In this document: piece after piece, positions 15,742 to 24,151 of the stretch | Layout of the letters: every line of letters starts with the position of its first letter | Position numbering within the stretch: position 1 is the stretch's first letter | Source: UBA5078 sp040384465 | GTDB lineage: Bacteria > Pseudomonadota > Gammaproteobacteria > Pseudomonadales > Pseudohongiellaceae | Length of the DNA stretch: 64,000 nt | Direction of reading: 5' to 3' | Assembly (NCBI GenBank): GCA_040384465.1 | Contig: JAZKJF010000003.1 | Span: 545,839 to 609,838, forward strand | Translations under genes and position numbers: made by a program | Notes under the pieces: generated by a model | Told to the model about the DNA's origin: nothing | The model's input: only the letters and a program-made list of their open reading frames with translations | Databases searched by the model: none

Positions 15742-17952
15742 TCAACCTAGATCAAACCGATCCGCGTTCATCACCTTGTTCCAGGCCGCGACGAAATCGC
15801 GCACGAACTTCTCCTGCGCGTCGCTACAGGCATAGACCTCGGCCAGCGCACGCAGTTGCGAGTTCGAACCGAAGATGAGGTCGACACGCGTAGCGGTCCA
15901 CTTCAGGTTGCCGGTCTTGCGATCACGGCCTTCGAACAGATTTTGTGCTTGCGGCGCAGCACGCCATGTCGTGCTCATATCGAGCAGGTTCACGAAGAAA
16001 TCATTGGTCAGTGCACCCGGCCGCTTCGTGAAGACTCCGTGCGGGGACTGCCCGACATTGGCGTTCAACACGCGCATGCCGCCCACCAGCACCGTCATCT
16101 CGGGCGCCGTCAGCGTCATGAGTTGGGCGCGGTCGAGCAGCAACTCTTCGGCAGTGACGCTGTACTGGCCCTTCAGGTAATTGCGGAAGCCATCGGCGAT
16201 GGGCTCCAGCACGGCGAAGGATTCGACATCCGTCTGCTCCTGCGACGCATCGGTGCGGCCAAGAGTCACAGGCACTTCCACGGTCTTGCCCGCATTCTTC
16301 ACGGCCTGCTCAACGGCTGCTGCACCCGCCAGCACAATCAAATCTGCCAGCGAGACGCGCTTAGAGCCAGATTGGACGCTGTTGAACGCCTTCTGTATCT
16401 GCTCCAGCGTGCTCAGGACTTTCGTCAGCTGCGCAGGCTGATTCACCGCCCAGTCTTTTTGTGGTGCCAAACGGACCCGCGCCCCGTTCGCTCCGCCACG
16501 CTTGTCGGAACCACGGAAGGTCGAGGCCGATGCCCAAGCGGTGGAGACCAGCTCCGAGACCGACAAACCCGACGCCAGCACCTTGCCCTTGAGGGCGGCG
16601 ACATCCTGCGCACCGATCAGCTCGTGGTCAACGGCAGGCACCGGGTCCTGCCAGATCAACACCTCGGCAGGCACTTCGGGCCCGAGGTAGCGGGCACGCG
16701 GACCCATGTCACGGTGAGTGAGTTTGTACCAGGCGCGCGCGAAAGCGTCGGCGAACGCCTGCGGGTTCTTGTGGAAGCGCCGTGAAATCGGCTCATAGAT
16801 CGGGTCAAAGCGCAGCGCCAGGTCAGCCGTAGTCATCATCGGTGGATGACGTTTCGCTGGATCATGGGCATCTTCCACAGCGTTGGCGGCAGCACCGCCA
16901 CTGGGGGTCCACTGATGGGCACCGGCCGGGCTCTTGGTCAGCTCCCAGTCGAAACCGAACAAGGTGTTGAAGTAGCCGTTGTCCCACGTCGTCGGGTTCG
17001 GCTTCCAGGCGCCTTCGACGCCGCTGGTCGTAGTGTAGACGCCCTTGCCATCGCCAAACGCGTTCTTCCAGCCAAGCCCTTGTTCTTCGATACCCGCTGC
17101 CTCGGGAGCAGGCCCGACCAGCGCCGGATCACCCGCACCGTGGGCTTTGCCGAAGGTATGCCCACCCGCCACTAGGGCCACGGTTTCTTCATCGTCCATG
17201 GCCATCCGCGCAAAAGTGTCCCGAATATCGCGACCAGAGGCGATCGGGTCCGGGTTGCCATTCGGCCCTTCCGGGTTCACGTAGATCAACCCCATCTGCA
17301 CGGCGGCCAGAGGATTTTCCAGCTCGCGATCACCCGTGTAACGCTTGTCGCCCATCCACTCGGATTCCGGCCCCCAGTAGATATCCTCTTCTGGTGCCCA
17401 GATGTCTGCACGCCCACCCGCGAAGCCGAAGGTCTTGAAGCCCATGGATTCCAGCGCCACGTTCCCGGTCAGGACCATCAGGTCGGCCCACGAAATCTTC
17501 TTGCCGTACTTTTGTTTGATCGGCCACAACAAGCGGCGCGCCTTGTCGAGGTTGCCGTTGTCCGGCCAGCTGTTGAGCGGAGCAAAACGCTGGTTGCCAG
17601 CCCCCGCACCACCCCGGCCGTCCGCAGTACGGTAGGTGCCCGCGCTGTGCCACGCCATGCGGATGAAGAAGGGCCCGTAGTGGCCGTAATCGGCTGGCCA
17701 CCAATCCTGCGAATCGGTCATCAGCGCCGTCAGGTCTTGCTTCACGGCGGCCAGATCGAGCTTCTTGAACTCCTCGGTATAGTCGAAAGACTCGCCCATA
17801 GGGTCCGACAGGGAGGAGTGCTGGTGAAGAATGCTGAGGTTCAGCTGGTTGGGCCACCAGTCACGGTTCGATGAACCACCGGCAGCAGATTTGGTGAGCG
17901 CCCCGTGCATGACCGGGCACTTGCCTGCGGTTTCGGTATCGTGCTTGTCCAT
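15742..17952 (-). CDS. katG: catalase-peroxidase HPI
   Basis: Bifunctional haem enzyme that removes hydrogen peroxide. 736 residues, two homologous peroxidase domains as usual. The distal site RMAWHSAGTYR gives Arg-Trp-His, with Trp of the Met-Tyr-Trp adduct; the Tyr is in LIYVNPEGPNG and the Met in TGNVALESMG. The proximal His is in VALVAGGHTFGKAHG. The start at 17952 (MDKHDTETAGKCPVMHG) has GGAGAG upstream; an in-frame ATG at 18063 would add a non-homologous leader. It is monocistronic and probably OxyR-controlled, although no site was identified. Confidence 0.97.
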   Translation of the reverse strand: MDKHDTETAGKCPVMHGALTKSAAGGSSNRDWWPNQLNLSILHQHSSLSDPMGESFDYTEEFKKLDLAAVKQDLTALMTDSQDWWPADYGHYGPFFIRMAWHSAGTYRTADGRGGAGAGNQRFAPLNSWPDNGNLDKARRLLWPIKQKYGKKISWADLMVLTGNVALESMGFKTFGFAGGRADIWAPEEDIYWGPESEWMGDKRYTGDRELENPLAAVQMGLIYVNPEGPNGNPDPIASGRDIRDTFARMAMDDEETVALVAGGHTFGKAHGAGDPALVGPAPEAAGIEEQGLGWKNAFGDGKGVYTTTSGVEGAWKPNPTTWDNGYFNTLFGFDWELTKSPAGAHQWTPSGGAAANAVEDAHDPAKRHPPMMTTADLALRFDPIYEPISRRFHKNPQAFADAFARAWYKLTHRDMGPRARYLGPEVPAEVLIWQDPVPAVDHELIGAQDVAALKGKVLASGLSVSELVSTAWASASTFRGSDKRGGANGARVRLAPQKDWAVNQPAQLTKVLSTLEQIQKAFNSVQSGSKRVSLADLIVLAGAAAVEQAVKNAGKTVEVPVTLGRTDASQEQTDVESFAVLEPIADGFRNYLKGQYSVTAEELLLDRAQLMTLTAPEMTVLVGGMRVLNANVGQSPHGVFTKRPGALTNDFFVNLLDMSTTWRAAPQAQNLFEGRDRKTGNLKWTATRVDLIFGSNSQLRALAEVYACSDAQEKFVRDFVAAWNKVMNADRFDLG

Positions 17953-18090
17953 ATCTCTCTCCAATATTGATGTTGTGGTGTGTTGTTTTGTGCCTACGCT
18001 GCCAACGCTCTGCTGGATGACAGCTTTTGCCGGATATTGGGACAAGACCCCCTGACATGGCAAGACACTGGCTTAAATCCCACTCATAAA

Positions 18091-18114
18091 AAAAGGAGGC
18101 CGAGGCCTCCTTTT
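18091..18114 (-). terminator. terminator of the OmpA-family gene
   Basis: An 11-bp perfect stem (AAAAGGAGGCC / GGCCTCCTTTT) with a two-base loop. On the minus strand it is followed by a run of T, just 3' of the OmpA-like stop. Confidence 0.85.
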
Positions 18115-18137
18115 CGAGTGACATGCGTCCTGCAGAC

Positions 18138-19319
18138 TTAACGCGGGCGCGTACCAGTCACTTCCACTTCCACGCGGCGATCCGGTGCAAGGCACGCGAT
18201 CAACTGCGTTCGGGTGAGCTGCGCGCTGCACTGATCCGGCGTTGTTACTGGCTCAGAACCATTGACGCCACGCGTGGTGATTTTAGCCGACGGAATGTCC
18301 GCGGTGTTGACCAGATAGTCCTTCACCGCTACGGCACGCGTATTCGAGAGCCGCAGGTTGTAGTCCGGTGAACCGATGCGATCGGTGTGACCTGTCACCA
18401 CGATGGTGTCGAAATCAACGCCACGCAGATCCGTCGCCAGGGCATCGAGTTCCGCTCTGCCAGCAGGCTGCACGGCCGCGCTGTCAAAAGTGAACAGCGA
18501 GTCCGCTGAAACCGTCACGCGCACTGGGGCTGGTGCAGGAGTTGGCGCTGGTGCAGCTGGAGCCGGTGCTGGCGCGGCCGGTCGAGGTGCTGGCGCTGCA
18601 GCGGGTGGCGTGCTGGCGGCAACCGGCGTTGCTGCGCGGGGCTCGCCACCGAAGTGGTACACAACGCCGACTGAGAACATATCCAGGTTGTCCTTGCTGC
18701 CGCCCATATCGTCGATGCGATAGCGCTCGGCTTCCAAGCGCAAGGCCAGGGCATCGGTAATGTCGTATTGCAGACCAGCGCCGAACTTGTAGGTGAAGTC
18801 CTCTTTTTCGTCGTGGTCATACACGTTGATGGTCGAGCCGGTGGCCCAGCTACGATTGCGAGTCTCTTCATACACCGCGCCTACGCGGGCAAAAACGGAG
18901 ACTTTTTCAGTCATCGGTTTCATACCCACCAGGTCGAAGTTGAAGCCCTGAGTCTTCGTATCTCCGAACGCGAGGGCACGTGGGGTCATCTGTGCCTGAT
19001 AGCGGAATTTGCCAAGACTGAAGAAGCCGCCTTCCAATGCAAAATTGTCGTTGAACTTGTAGCCGCTCAGCAGCTTGTAGCCGTGGTCGACTTCATCATC
19101 GTTCAAGGAAGTAGCGGTAAAGCCTCGGCCGGTCAGTGCCGTGAGGATTTGCTCATTGACGGTGTCATCAGAGCGTGTCTCACCGTAACTGGTGCCAACA
19201 TACCAGCCATTGTCTGCTGCCAATGCGGCAGAGCTGCTGAGAAGGCTCAAAGTCAGCAGGCTAAGTGCAGACAATGTAAAAGGGGCGCTGTGGCGCGATT
19301 GCGGTATCCGTGTGTTCAT
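18138..19319 (-). CDS. OmpA-family outer membrane protein
   Basis: 393 residues: signal peptide (SSSAALAAD), an eight-strand beta-barrel-like N-terminal domain (GWYVGTSYGETRS ... GVVYHFGGEP), a Pro/Ala linker of about 45 residues, then the C-terminal OmpA peptidoglycan-binding domain (SLFTFDSAAVQPAGRAELDALA, VVTGHTDRIGSPDYNLRLSNTRAVAVKDYL). It links the outer membrane to peptidoglycan. The ATG at 19319 begins the signal peptide; longer in-frame starts upstream lack one. Two Cys near the C-terminus (PDQCSAQL and IACLAPDRRV) probably form a disulfide. Confidence 0.93.
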   Translation of the reverse strand: MNTRIPQSRHSAPFTLSALSLLTLSLLSSSAALAADNGWYVGTSYGETRSDDTVNEQILTALTGRGFTATSLNDDEVDHGYKLLSGYKFNDNFALEGGFFSLGKFRYQAQMTPRALAFGDTKTQGFNFDLVGMKPMTEKVSVFARVGAVYEETRNRSWATGSTINVYDHDEKEDFTYKFGAGLQYDITDALALRLEAERYRIDDMGGSKDNLDMFSVGVVYHFGGEPRAATPVAASTPPAAAPAPRPAAPAPAPAAPAPTPAPAPVRVTVSADSLFTFDSAAVQPAGRAELDALATDLRGVDFDTIVVTGHTDRIGSPDYNLRLSNTRAVAVKDYLVNTADIPSAKITTRGVNGSEPVTTPDQCSAQLTRTQLIACLAPDRRVEVEVTGTRPR

Positions 19320-19434
19320 GTATATCTCCACTTGCTGGTCACTTACAGAGTATTTCTGTGTGCTCACCATAAGCGGTGCCGCATGTCTGTTCTGTACGTT
19401 AACGAACATGCGCCTGCAATAAACACTTACCGCA

Positions 19435-20313
19435 CTACGCTGCGTAGCGCCCCGCGTCTGTCGACAAGCCATCCGCGCAGTGATACGGCAACTCAAAACC
19501 GCCCGCATCATCGTGTACTGCGATAGCGCTGATGAACGGTGCCTGCGACGTGACATTGCCGAAGATGGTCGCAAAAGCGACATCCGCCGCGTCGCGCCCA
19601 GTGCCAAACCGGATGAAAGCCATCGGGATCGCGGTGCTCGAAGGATCGAAGATGTACCAGCGGTTGCCCAGATAGACTTCGACATAGGCATGAAAATCCG
19701 ATGGCCCCAGCGCGGGGTCAGCACCAAAATCCGTACACGTCGCCATGCGCGCAGGCAGGTTCGCCGCGCGACACAGCGCGATCATCACATGCGCAAAATC
19801 GCGGCACACCCCGACCTGATCGATCAAGGTATCCAGCGCCGAAGTATTGGAGTTGGACGTATTCGAGGTGAACTTGACGTTGCGCTGCACCCACTCCTGT
19901 ATCGCCTGTACCCGCTGGTAGCCCTGCCACAAACTGCCGAACTCCTTCATCACCAGACGCCCCAGCCGATCCGACTGACAGTAGCGGCTCGGGTACAGAT
20001 AGGTCAGCACCTCAGGCGGAATCTGCCGCACGGGGACTTCGAATATCTGCCCCGCCGGCGCGCGATAATGATCCAGATCGATCGTCGCGGAATAGATCAA
20101 CCGCAATGGCCCGGGCAACGCAGAGAGTCGCATGTAACGACTACCTGTCACCGGATCAGTATGCATCAGCGTCGATATCGGCTGATTCAGTGTCAGGTTC
20201 TCGCAGGAGACTCGCTGGTGCTGCGTCTGAGCAGCCTGGATGTTGAAGATGAAATCAGCGCCCTGCGTGTCGATGTGGTAATTCAGTTCCAGCTGCAGAT
20301 TAATGCGGATCAT
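19435..20313 (-). CDS. transglutaminase-like cysteine protease family protein
   Basis: 292 residues: an N-terminal beta domain (MIRINLQLELNYHI), then the transglutaminase core with Cys in GVCRDFAHVMIALCRAANLPAR, His in SDFHAYVEVYLGNRWYIFDPSS and Asp in the same stretch. There is no signal peptide, so it is cytoplasmic. Members act as peptidases or amidases rather than cross-linkers; substrate unknown. It stands alone between OmpA and hicB. Confidence 0.9.
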   Translation of the reverse strand: MIRINLQLELNYHIDTQGADFIFNIQAAQTQHQRVSCENLTLNQPISTLMHTDPVTGSRYMRLSALPGPLRLIYSATIDLDHYRAPAGQIFEVPVRQIPPEVLTYLYPSRYCQSDRLGRLVMKEFGSLWQGYQRVQAIQEWVQRNVKFTSNTSNSNTSALDTLIDQVGVCRDFAHVMIALCRAANLPARMATCTDFGADPALGPSDFHAYVEVYLGNRWYIFDPSSTAIPMAFIRFGTGRDAADVAFATIFGNVTSQAPFISAIAVHDDAGGFELPYHCADGLSTDAGRYAA

Positions 20314-20443
20314 GATGGACCCGGCCGCTCGGCGGCGAGGCGTTCTCCTGGGGAATGGAGTTTGATGGTAGCACGGCGGGGAGGTGGGATATCTGCTTTG
20401 GCTGATTGTTACAGAGAGCAGATACCTATCCGGCAGGTCGCTG

Positions 20444-20785
20444 CTACATGCGCTGTTGATGAAGCAGCTTGCTGGAAATCAAACGGTTTAAACTCACCCC
20501 AGCCTCGGCGGCTTCAACCGCAAGACTTCTATGAATGTCCGGAGGGACTCTCACCATAAATTTGCCACTGTATTGTTTTAATGACAAAGGCTCTGGTACG
20601 GCTTCGTTGTTCTGCAGCAGGTCCTCAACGCAGTCATGAACCAATTGACGAATTCCTTTCAGAGCCTCTTCCAAGTCCTCTGCCAACCAACTCAGACCAG
20701 GGAACTCAACACACAGCCCGACATGTTCCTGATCTTCCTCAGACCAGGTCACTCTGTAGGTATAACGATCAATTAATTTTGCCAC
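20444..20785 (-). CDS. HicB-family antitoxin, no HicA next to it
   Basis: 113 residues: a partial RNase H-like HicB fold (RYTYRVTWSEEDQEHVGLCVEFPGLSWLAEDLEEALKGI) followed by a C-terminal ribbon-helix-helix (GKFMVRVPPDIHRSLAVEAAEAGVSLNRLISSKL). Normally it pairs with the small RNA-binding toxin HicA, but no HicA-like gene of about 60-80 codons is adjacent; only a 25-codon frame overlaps its start. It may be an orphan regulator or the remnant of a pair. Confidence 0.85.
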   Translation of the reverse strand: MAKLIDRYTYRVTWSEEDQEHVGLCVEFPGLSWLAEDLEEALKGIRQLVHDCVEDLLQNNEAVPEPLSLKQYSGKFMVRVPPDIHRSLAVEAAEAGVSLNRLISSKLLHQQRM

Positions 20786-20846
20786 TTTGCACCTCTAACC
20801 GTTCAACGGCCTGAAGCACTTGCTTCACTTGATAGATCTTTGACAT
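20769..20846 (-). other. 25-codon open frame overlapping the hicB start
   Basis: ATG at 20846, beginning MSKIYQVKQVLQAVERLEVQ, ends in TGA 17 bases inside hicB. The helical, charged composition looks protein-like, but the length is small and no ribosome site is clear. It could be a leader peptide for hicB, or the N-terminus of a lost partner. Confidence 0.3.
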
Positions 20847-20866
20847 ACCGTTGGTATATGAAATTT

Positions 20867-20894
20867 ACAGTATCACTATTAGTGTCATCGTCAA
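20867..20894 (-). promoter_or_regulatory. possible hicB promoter with operator-like palindrome
   Basis: On the minus strand TTGACG (20894-20889) and TACTGT (20872-20867) are 16 bases apart, with the near-palindrome CACTAATAGTG between them. This fits autoregulation by the HicB ribbon-helix-helix domain, but the -10 is weak. Confidence 0.35.
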
Positions 20895-20969
20895 GCTAAT
20901 ACCCGAAGGCTTCCATGCTCTCAGTGGATAGAATCTGTCGCCCACACGGACGGCAGCTCCTCCAGAATC

Positions 20970-21227
20970 TCACCCTTTCGGACTGTTCCTCAAACCCTCC
21001 TCATGAGTCTCAACATAACTATCAAGAAGCCGACGAATCATGCGTTGATACTGGGTGTGATGCTTCGATGCTTCTGCCTTGAAAAAATCCACGCTCTTCT
21101 TACTCAGAGCCAGAGTGACTTTTACGCCTTCCTCTCTGAAAGCAAGATCTTTCGGTGAAGGCAAGAAGTCCTGGACGATTTCGAGCGTGCCAATCGGTTC
21201 ATCCGTGTACTTTATTTTTTTGTTCAT
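20970..21227 (-). CDS. brnA: BrnA-type antitoxin
   Basis: 85 residues from ATG 21227: a flexible N-terminus, then a ribbon-helix-helix (VKVTLALSKKSVDFFKAEASKHHTQYQRMIRRLLDSYVE) as in BrnA/CopG antitoxins. The start lies inside the end of the upstream BrnT reading frame, the usual brnTA overlap. A start at 21239 (MRLF) is possible. The toxin gene in front has an amber codon, so this antitoxin may now be without a working partner. Confidence 0.8.
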   Translation of the reverse strand: MNKKIKYTDEPIGTLEIVQDFLPSPKDLAFREEGVKVTLALSKKSVDFFKAEASKHHTQYQRMIRRLLDSYVETHEEGLRNSPKG

Positions 21228-21489
21228 AAATAGCCTCACCTTTGCGCCAGTAGCCGGCGCCGATTATGCGGATAATGTTGTCTCGGTATGTGAATCGGAC
21301 GGTAAGAACCCCACCATTCACCACGCCAAGACAGTAGAAACGATCCTAGGCCTGACTGTGTTCAATATCTTTCGTGATAACACGTCGCGGATCAGCAAAA
21401 GCGTGCTGAGCCTCCCGGAAAGATACGTGGTGCTTTTCTTGATTAGTGACGTCCTTATCTTTATCCCATTCAAAGTGACTTCGTGTCAT
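21199..21489 (-). pseudogene. brnT: BrnT toxin gene interrupted by an in-frame TAG
   Basis: Translating from ATG 21489 (AGGA six bases upstream) gives a BrnT-like N-terminus: HFEWDKDKDVTNQEKHHVSF followed by REAQHAFADPRRV. TAG then occurs at 21348-21346 (codon 48). The same frame continues beyond it with the BrnT C-terminal half, DRFYCLGVVNGGVLTVRFTY and IIRIIGAGYWRKGEAIYEQ, ending TGA at 21199. In intact relatives the stop position is normally a Glu or similar, so a single-base change (for example GAG to TAG) explains it. The predicted RNase toxin would be truncated to 47 residues and lose its catalytic C-terminal part. Confidence 0.85.
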
Positions 21490-21497
21490 GGGGCATC

Positions 21498-22001
21498 CTA
21501 CTCCATAGCCATATTAATATCCATATTTCTGTACAGATTAAAAGCCTGACGAACATAGTAGTTATCGAACTCCGCCTGCTCGACCAAGACGAATCCATTT
21601 CTGACATAGAAACGATTTGAATCGCTTTCTTTCAGAGCGCCGACCCTGACCGAAACTCCTGCCTGATCGGCAAGCGCGAAGACTTCCGCCAATACTGCAG
21701 CGCCAATGCCTTTGCCTTGGTGGAGTGGTCTGACGTAAAGATGATCCAGAAGAAAACCATCGGCCTCTGGCTTGAGGACATAGAAGCCTGCCTTCTCGCC
21801 GAGGAACAGTATATGGAAGGTGTGATTAGGAGCGAAGGTGCTGAGAAACCTGTCCCTGCCTCTGTGTGGATCGAATCGACCGACGCGCTCCAGGCTTTCT
21901 CGCATGGCTTCTACCCGGATATTTGCCAATGCTTCTGCGTCAGCTGCTTTGGCCGGTTCAAACGTGATGTCGCTTGGCAACGGTGGGCTCCTAACGCGCA
22001 T
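21498..22001 (-). CDS. GNAT N-acetyltransferase
   Basis: 167 residues with the acetyl-CoA binding motif A LYVRPLHQGKGIGAAVLAEV and motif B ending SNRFYVRNGFVLVEQ. The acceptor substrate is unknown. The stop is nine bases before the start of the brnT remnant. ATG 22001 is preferred because the upstream in-frame extension is unlike the family. Confidence 0.88.
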   Translation of the reverse strand: MRVRSPPLPSDITFEPAKAADAEALANIRVEAMRESLERVGRFDPHRGRDRFLSTFAPNHTFHILFLGEKAGFYVLKPEADGFLLDHLYVRPLHQGKGIGAAVLAEVFALADQAGVSVRVGALKESDSNRFYVRNGFVLVEQAEFDNYYVRQAFNLYRNMDINMAME

Positions 22002-22017
22002 GCTGAACGTACAGACT

Positions 22018-22317
22018 TCAGTCCTTACCGCCAATGACGATCAATTCGGCGCGGTCCGGCACTCTTGATCTGTGCTTTACACCAGCGGGTACTGTGTAGG
22101 ATTGACCCGGGCCCATCGTCACAGAACTCGATTCGAAATCCAAATGCACGACTCCGCTCAACACTATGAACATCTCGTCACACGTTGCGTGAATATGGAA
22201 CGGCCCCTCGAAACCCTGCATCACTCTGGCGAATGCCGGAAGACCATTTACCTGCCCCACTGATATTGCCGTGAAGGGGCCGTGTGCGTTTTCCAATTGA
22301 GGAAAAATGGCGGTCAT
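22018..22317 (-). CDS. small single-domain cupin protein
   Basis: 99 residues, cytoplasmic. FHIHATCDEMFIVLSGVVHLDF is cupin motif 1 (His, His, Glu present) and GPGQSYTVPAGVKHRSRV is motif 2, so a metal site is complete. GGAGAG precedes the ATG. It is 16 bases upstream of the GNAT gene. Role unknown. Confidence 0.88.
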   Translation of the reverse strand: MTAIFPQLENAHGPFTAISVGQVNGLPAFARVMQGFEGPFHIHATCDEMFIVLSGVVHLDFESSSVTMGPGQSYTVPAGVKHRSRVPDRAELIVIGGKD

Positions 22318-22351
22318 TGCTCTCTCCGTGATTTATTAACAAACAGCTTTT

Positions 22352-22921
22352 TCAAACCACTACTTCATGGCCTGGAATTAAGGTCAATTTCGCCCAATGC
22401 TTCTCATAGGTGTCGTCTCTTTCGGCTCCGTGAGCCAACCCTTTCTTGTATATGATCGCCACGAAAATATCAGCCAACGAGAACTCATTTCCCACCGCAT
22501 AATCACTATCTTGAAAGAGCCGTGACTTCAGCTTCTGAAGACAATTAAATATCCAGATCGCCCTGAGTGTCTTCTTTTCAACATCAGCTAATTCGGGACG
22601 AAGAAATTTCATTACCGTTCTGTTTTGAGCAGGATGGATGGTGCTGTTTACGTACTCGCATACTTCCCTGACCAACGCTCGCTCTAGCGAATCGCGCGGC
22701 AACAAGGGTGGGGCCGGAAAAACCTCCTCCAGAAACTCCAGTATCGCCATGGACTCAGCGATTATCTGCCCGTCGACAGAAATCGACGGAACATACCCAT
22801 ACGGCCCAGCGCTAGCTTTCTCGTCTGCGTGCAGTCTATAAGGGATTTTCTTGTACTTGAGCGCCCACTCAACGCGTTGCGAGCTGTTGGAACCGTGTGC
22901 TGAGTAGAAGAGCAGCTCCAT
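22352..22921 (-). CDS. glutathione S-transferase-like protein
   Basis: 189 residues. The N-terminal thioredoxin-like domain has FYSAHGSNSSQRVEWALKYK (Ser-rich zeta/MAAI-like active site), GYVPSISVDGQIIAESMAIL with the cis-Pro, and the C-terminal helical domain has NEFSLADIFVAIIY. It resembles maleylacetoacetate-isomerase-type GSTs but is slightly short. Its start is one base after the HAD gene stop, so the two are translationally coupled. Confidence 0.85.
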   Translation of the reverse strand: MELLFYSAHGSNSSQRVEWALKYKKIPYRLHADEKASAGPYGYVPSISVDGQIIAESMAILEFLEEVFPAPPLLPRDSLERALVREVCEYVNSTIHPAQNRTVMKFLRPELADVEKKTLRAIWIFNCLQKLKSRLFQDSDYAVGNEFSLADIFVAIIYKKGLAHGAERDDTYEKHWAKLTLIPGHEVVV

Positions 22922-22922
22922 G

Positions 22923-23612
22923 CTAGTATCCTGATATCGCTAACACTTTGACCACAAACTCGTTCAAGTCTTTGCACTGATTGTCACAAGGCTCTTGACT
23001 ACCATGGCGATTTAGCCAAACAGACTTATACCCCGCGTCTTTCGCTCCTTGATAATCCGCTCTGTAATTATCACCGATATACCAGCATTCATTTCTGGCC
23101 TTCCCAGCGCGCGTTGCTGCCAACTGAAATATAGCCAAATCCGGCTTGGGAGCACCCGCGCAAGCCGGGGTGATTACGTCATCAAAATATCCAAACACTC
23201 CGAGCTTTTTAAGCTTGTAAGATTGATTCTCTTTGTCGCCGTTGGTGATTACCGCCATGGGGTAGTCAGATAGCTTTAGCAGTGCGCTTTCCACATCCGG
23301 GAATAGGCGCCACGATTCCTCATAAATCTGGTAGTACTCATCGAAGACTCGGTCGGACTCCTGTGCTGACAGATCCAGACCCAAGCTTTCTCTGATCCTG
23401 CAACGACGCTGCTCCTGAAAAGACAATTCACCTGAGAGGTAGCGGGCCATATGACGTCCAGTGATCTCGTCCCAAACCTTGGGAAAGTTTTCGGGGTTAT
23501 CGATATAACTGGAGTATTTCTTCGCAAACTCAAAAGCCGCTAAGTCTTGGGAAGTTTTGTAGTCGAGTAATGTGTCGTCTAAATCAAAGAAAATCACTGG
23601 CGGTGCATCCAC
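22923..23612 (-). CDS. HAD-family hydrolase (YjjG-like)
   Basis: 229 residues with HAD motif I FFDLDDTLLDY, motif II AVITNGDKENQ, motif III APKPDLAIF with Lys, and motif IV CWYIGDNYRADYQGAKDAG. The helical cap after motif I fits nucleotidase/phosphatase members such as YjjG. It lies between the RpiB-like and GST genes with one-base gaps on either side, an unusually tight arrangement. The substrate is unknown. Confidence 0.9.
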   Translation of the reverse strand: MDAPPVIFFDLDDTLLDYKTSQDLAAFEFAKKYSSYIDNPENFPKVWDEITGRHMARYLSGELSFQEQRRCRIRESLGLDLSAQESDRVFDEYYQIYEESWRLFPDVESALLKLSDYPMAVITNGDKENQSYKLKKLGVFGYFDDVITPACAGAPKPDLAIFQLAATRAGKARNECWYIGDNYRADYQGAKDAGYKSVWLNRHGSQEPCDNQCKDLNEFVVKVLAISGY

Positions 23613-23613
23613 T

Positions 23614-24087
23614 TTAGTTTTTGGTTATCTCATCAATCTGATCGATGCGTCGTTGATGCCTGCCACCTTTGAACTCGGCGACCAGCCAGGCATCTACGAC
23701 GGCGACAGCTTCTTCTTTCGACATCATGCGCTGGCCAATCGCGATCATGTTGCAGTCGCCGTGTTCCTTTGCAAGACGAGCTGTTTGTTCGTTCCAGACG
23801 ACAGCACATCGGATTCCTCGGTGTCTGTTGGCAACGATGGCTTCATTCCCGCTTCCACCCACAATAATGCCTAGGGTGTTCTTACCCTCCACGACTGATC
23901 TCGCCGCAGCACGAACAAACTCTGGGTAATCGACAGGCTCTACAGAATCCGTTCCGAAATCATCCACCTTGATACCCTTTGACTCAAGATGAGACTTAAG
24001 AAGAGCTTTGTACTCGAAGCCTGCATGGTCGCTTGCTATGGCGATGCTTGTCACGGCGATGTCGATTTCATGAGGGGCTCTTTTCAT
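23614..24087 (-). CDS. RpiB/LacAB-family sugar-phosphate isomerase
   Basis: About 157 residues. IAIASDHAGFEYKALLKSHL at the start, VDYPEF, and GIIVGGSGNEAIVANRHRGI in the middle identify the RpiB fold. The enteric catalytic Cys (CGTG) is replaced by Gly (GGSGN), as in actinobacterial RpiB, which uses a Glu instead; a Glu follows here. Probably ribose-5-phosphate isomerase or a relative acting on another sugar phosphate. ATG 24087 is chosen; GTG 24054 is also possible. The C-terminus is basic (GGRHQRRIDQI). Confidence 0.85.
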   Translation of the reverse strand: MKRAPHEIDIAVTSIAIASDHAGFEYKALLKSHLESKGIKVDDFGTDSVEPVDYPEFVRAAARSVVEGKNTLGIIVGGSGNEAIVANRHRGIRCAVVWNEQTARLAKEHGDCNMIAIGQRMMSKEEAVAVVDAWLVAEFKGGRHQRRIDQIDEITKN

Positions 24088-24151
24088 ACCAAAACCTGTT
24101 GATCGGGGAATGCTTTCGACCAATGCAGAATTTCTACTTCCTTTCGACTGA

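Noticed and set aside
19320..19727. N-terminal extension of the OmpA gene to 19727
   Set aside because: The upstream in-frame part overlaps the transglutaminase gene and has no signal peptide; the real start with a signal peptide is at 19319.
21346..21348. Amber codon reassignment or pyrrolysine/selenocysteine-style recoding
   Set aside because: TAG ends several intact genes in the window at the expected length (for example the FMN reductase at 9058 and ruvX at 63939), so it is a normal stop.
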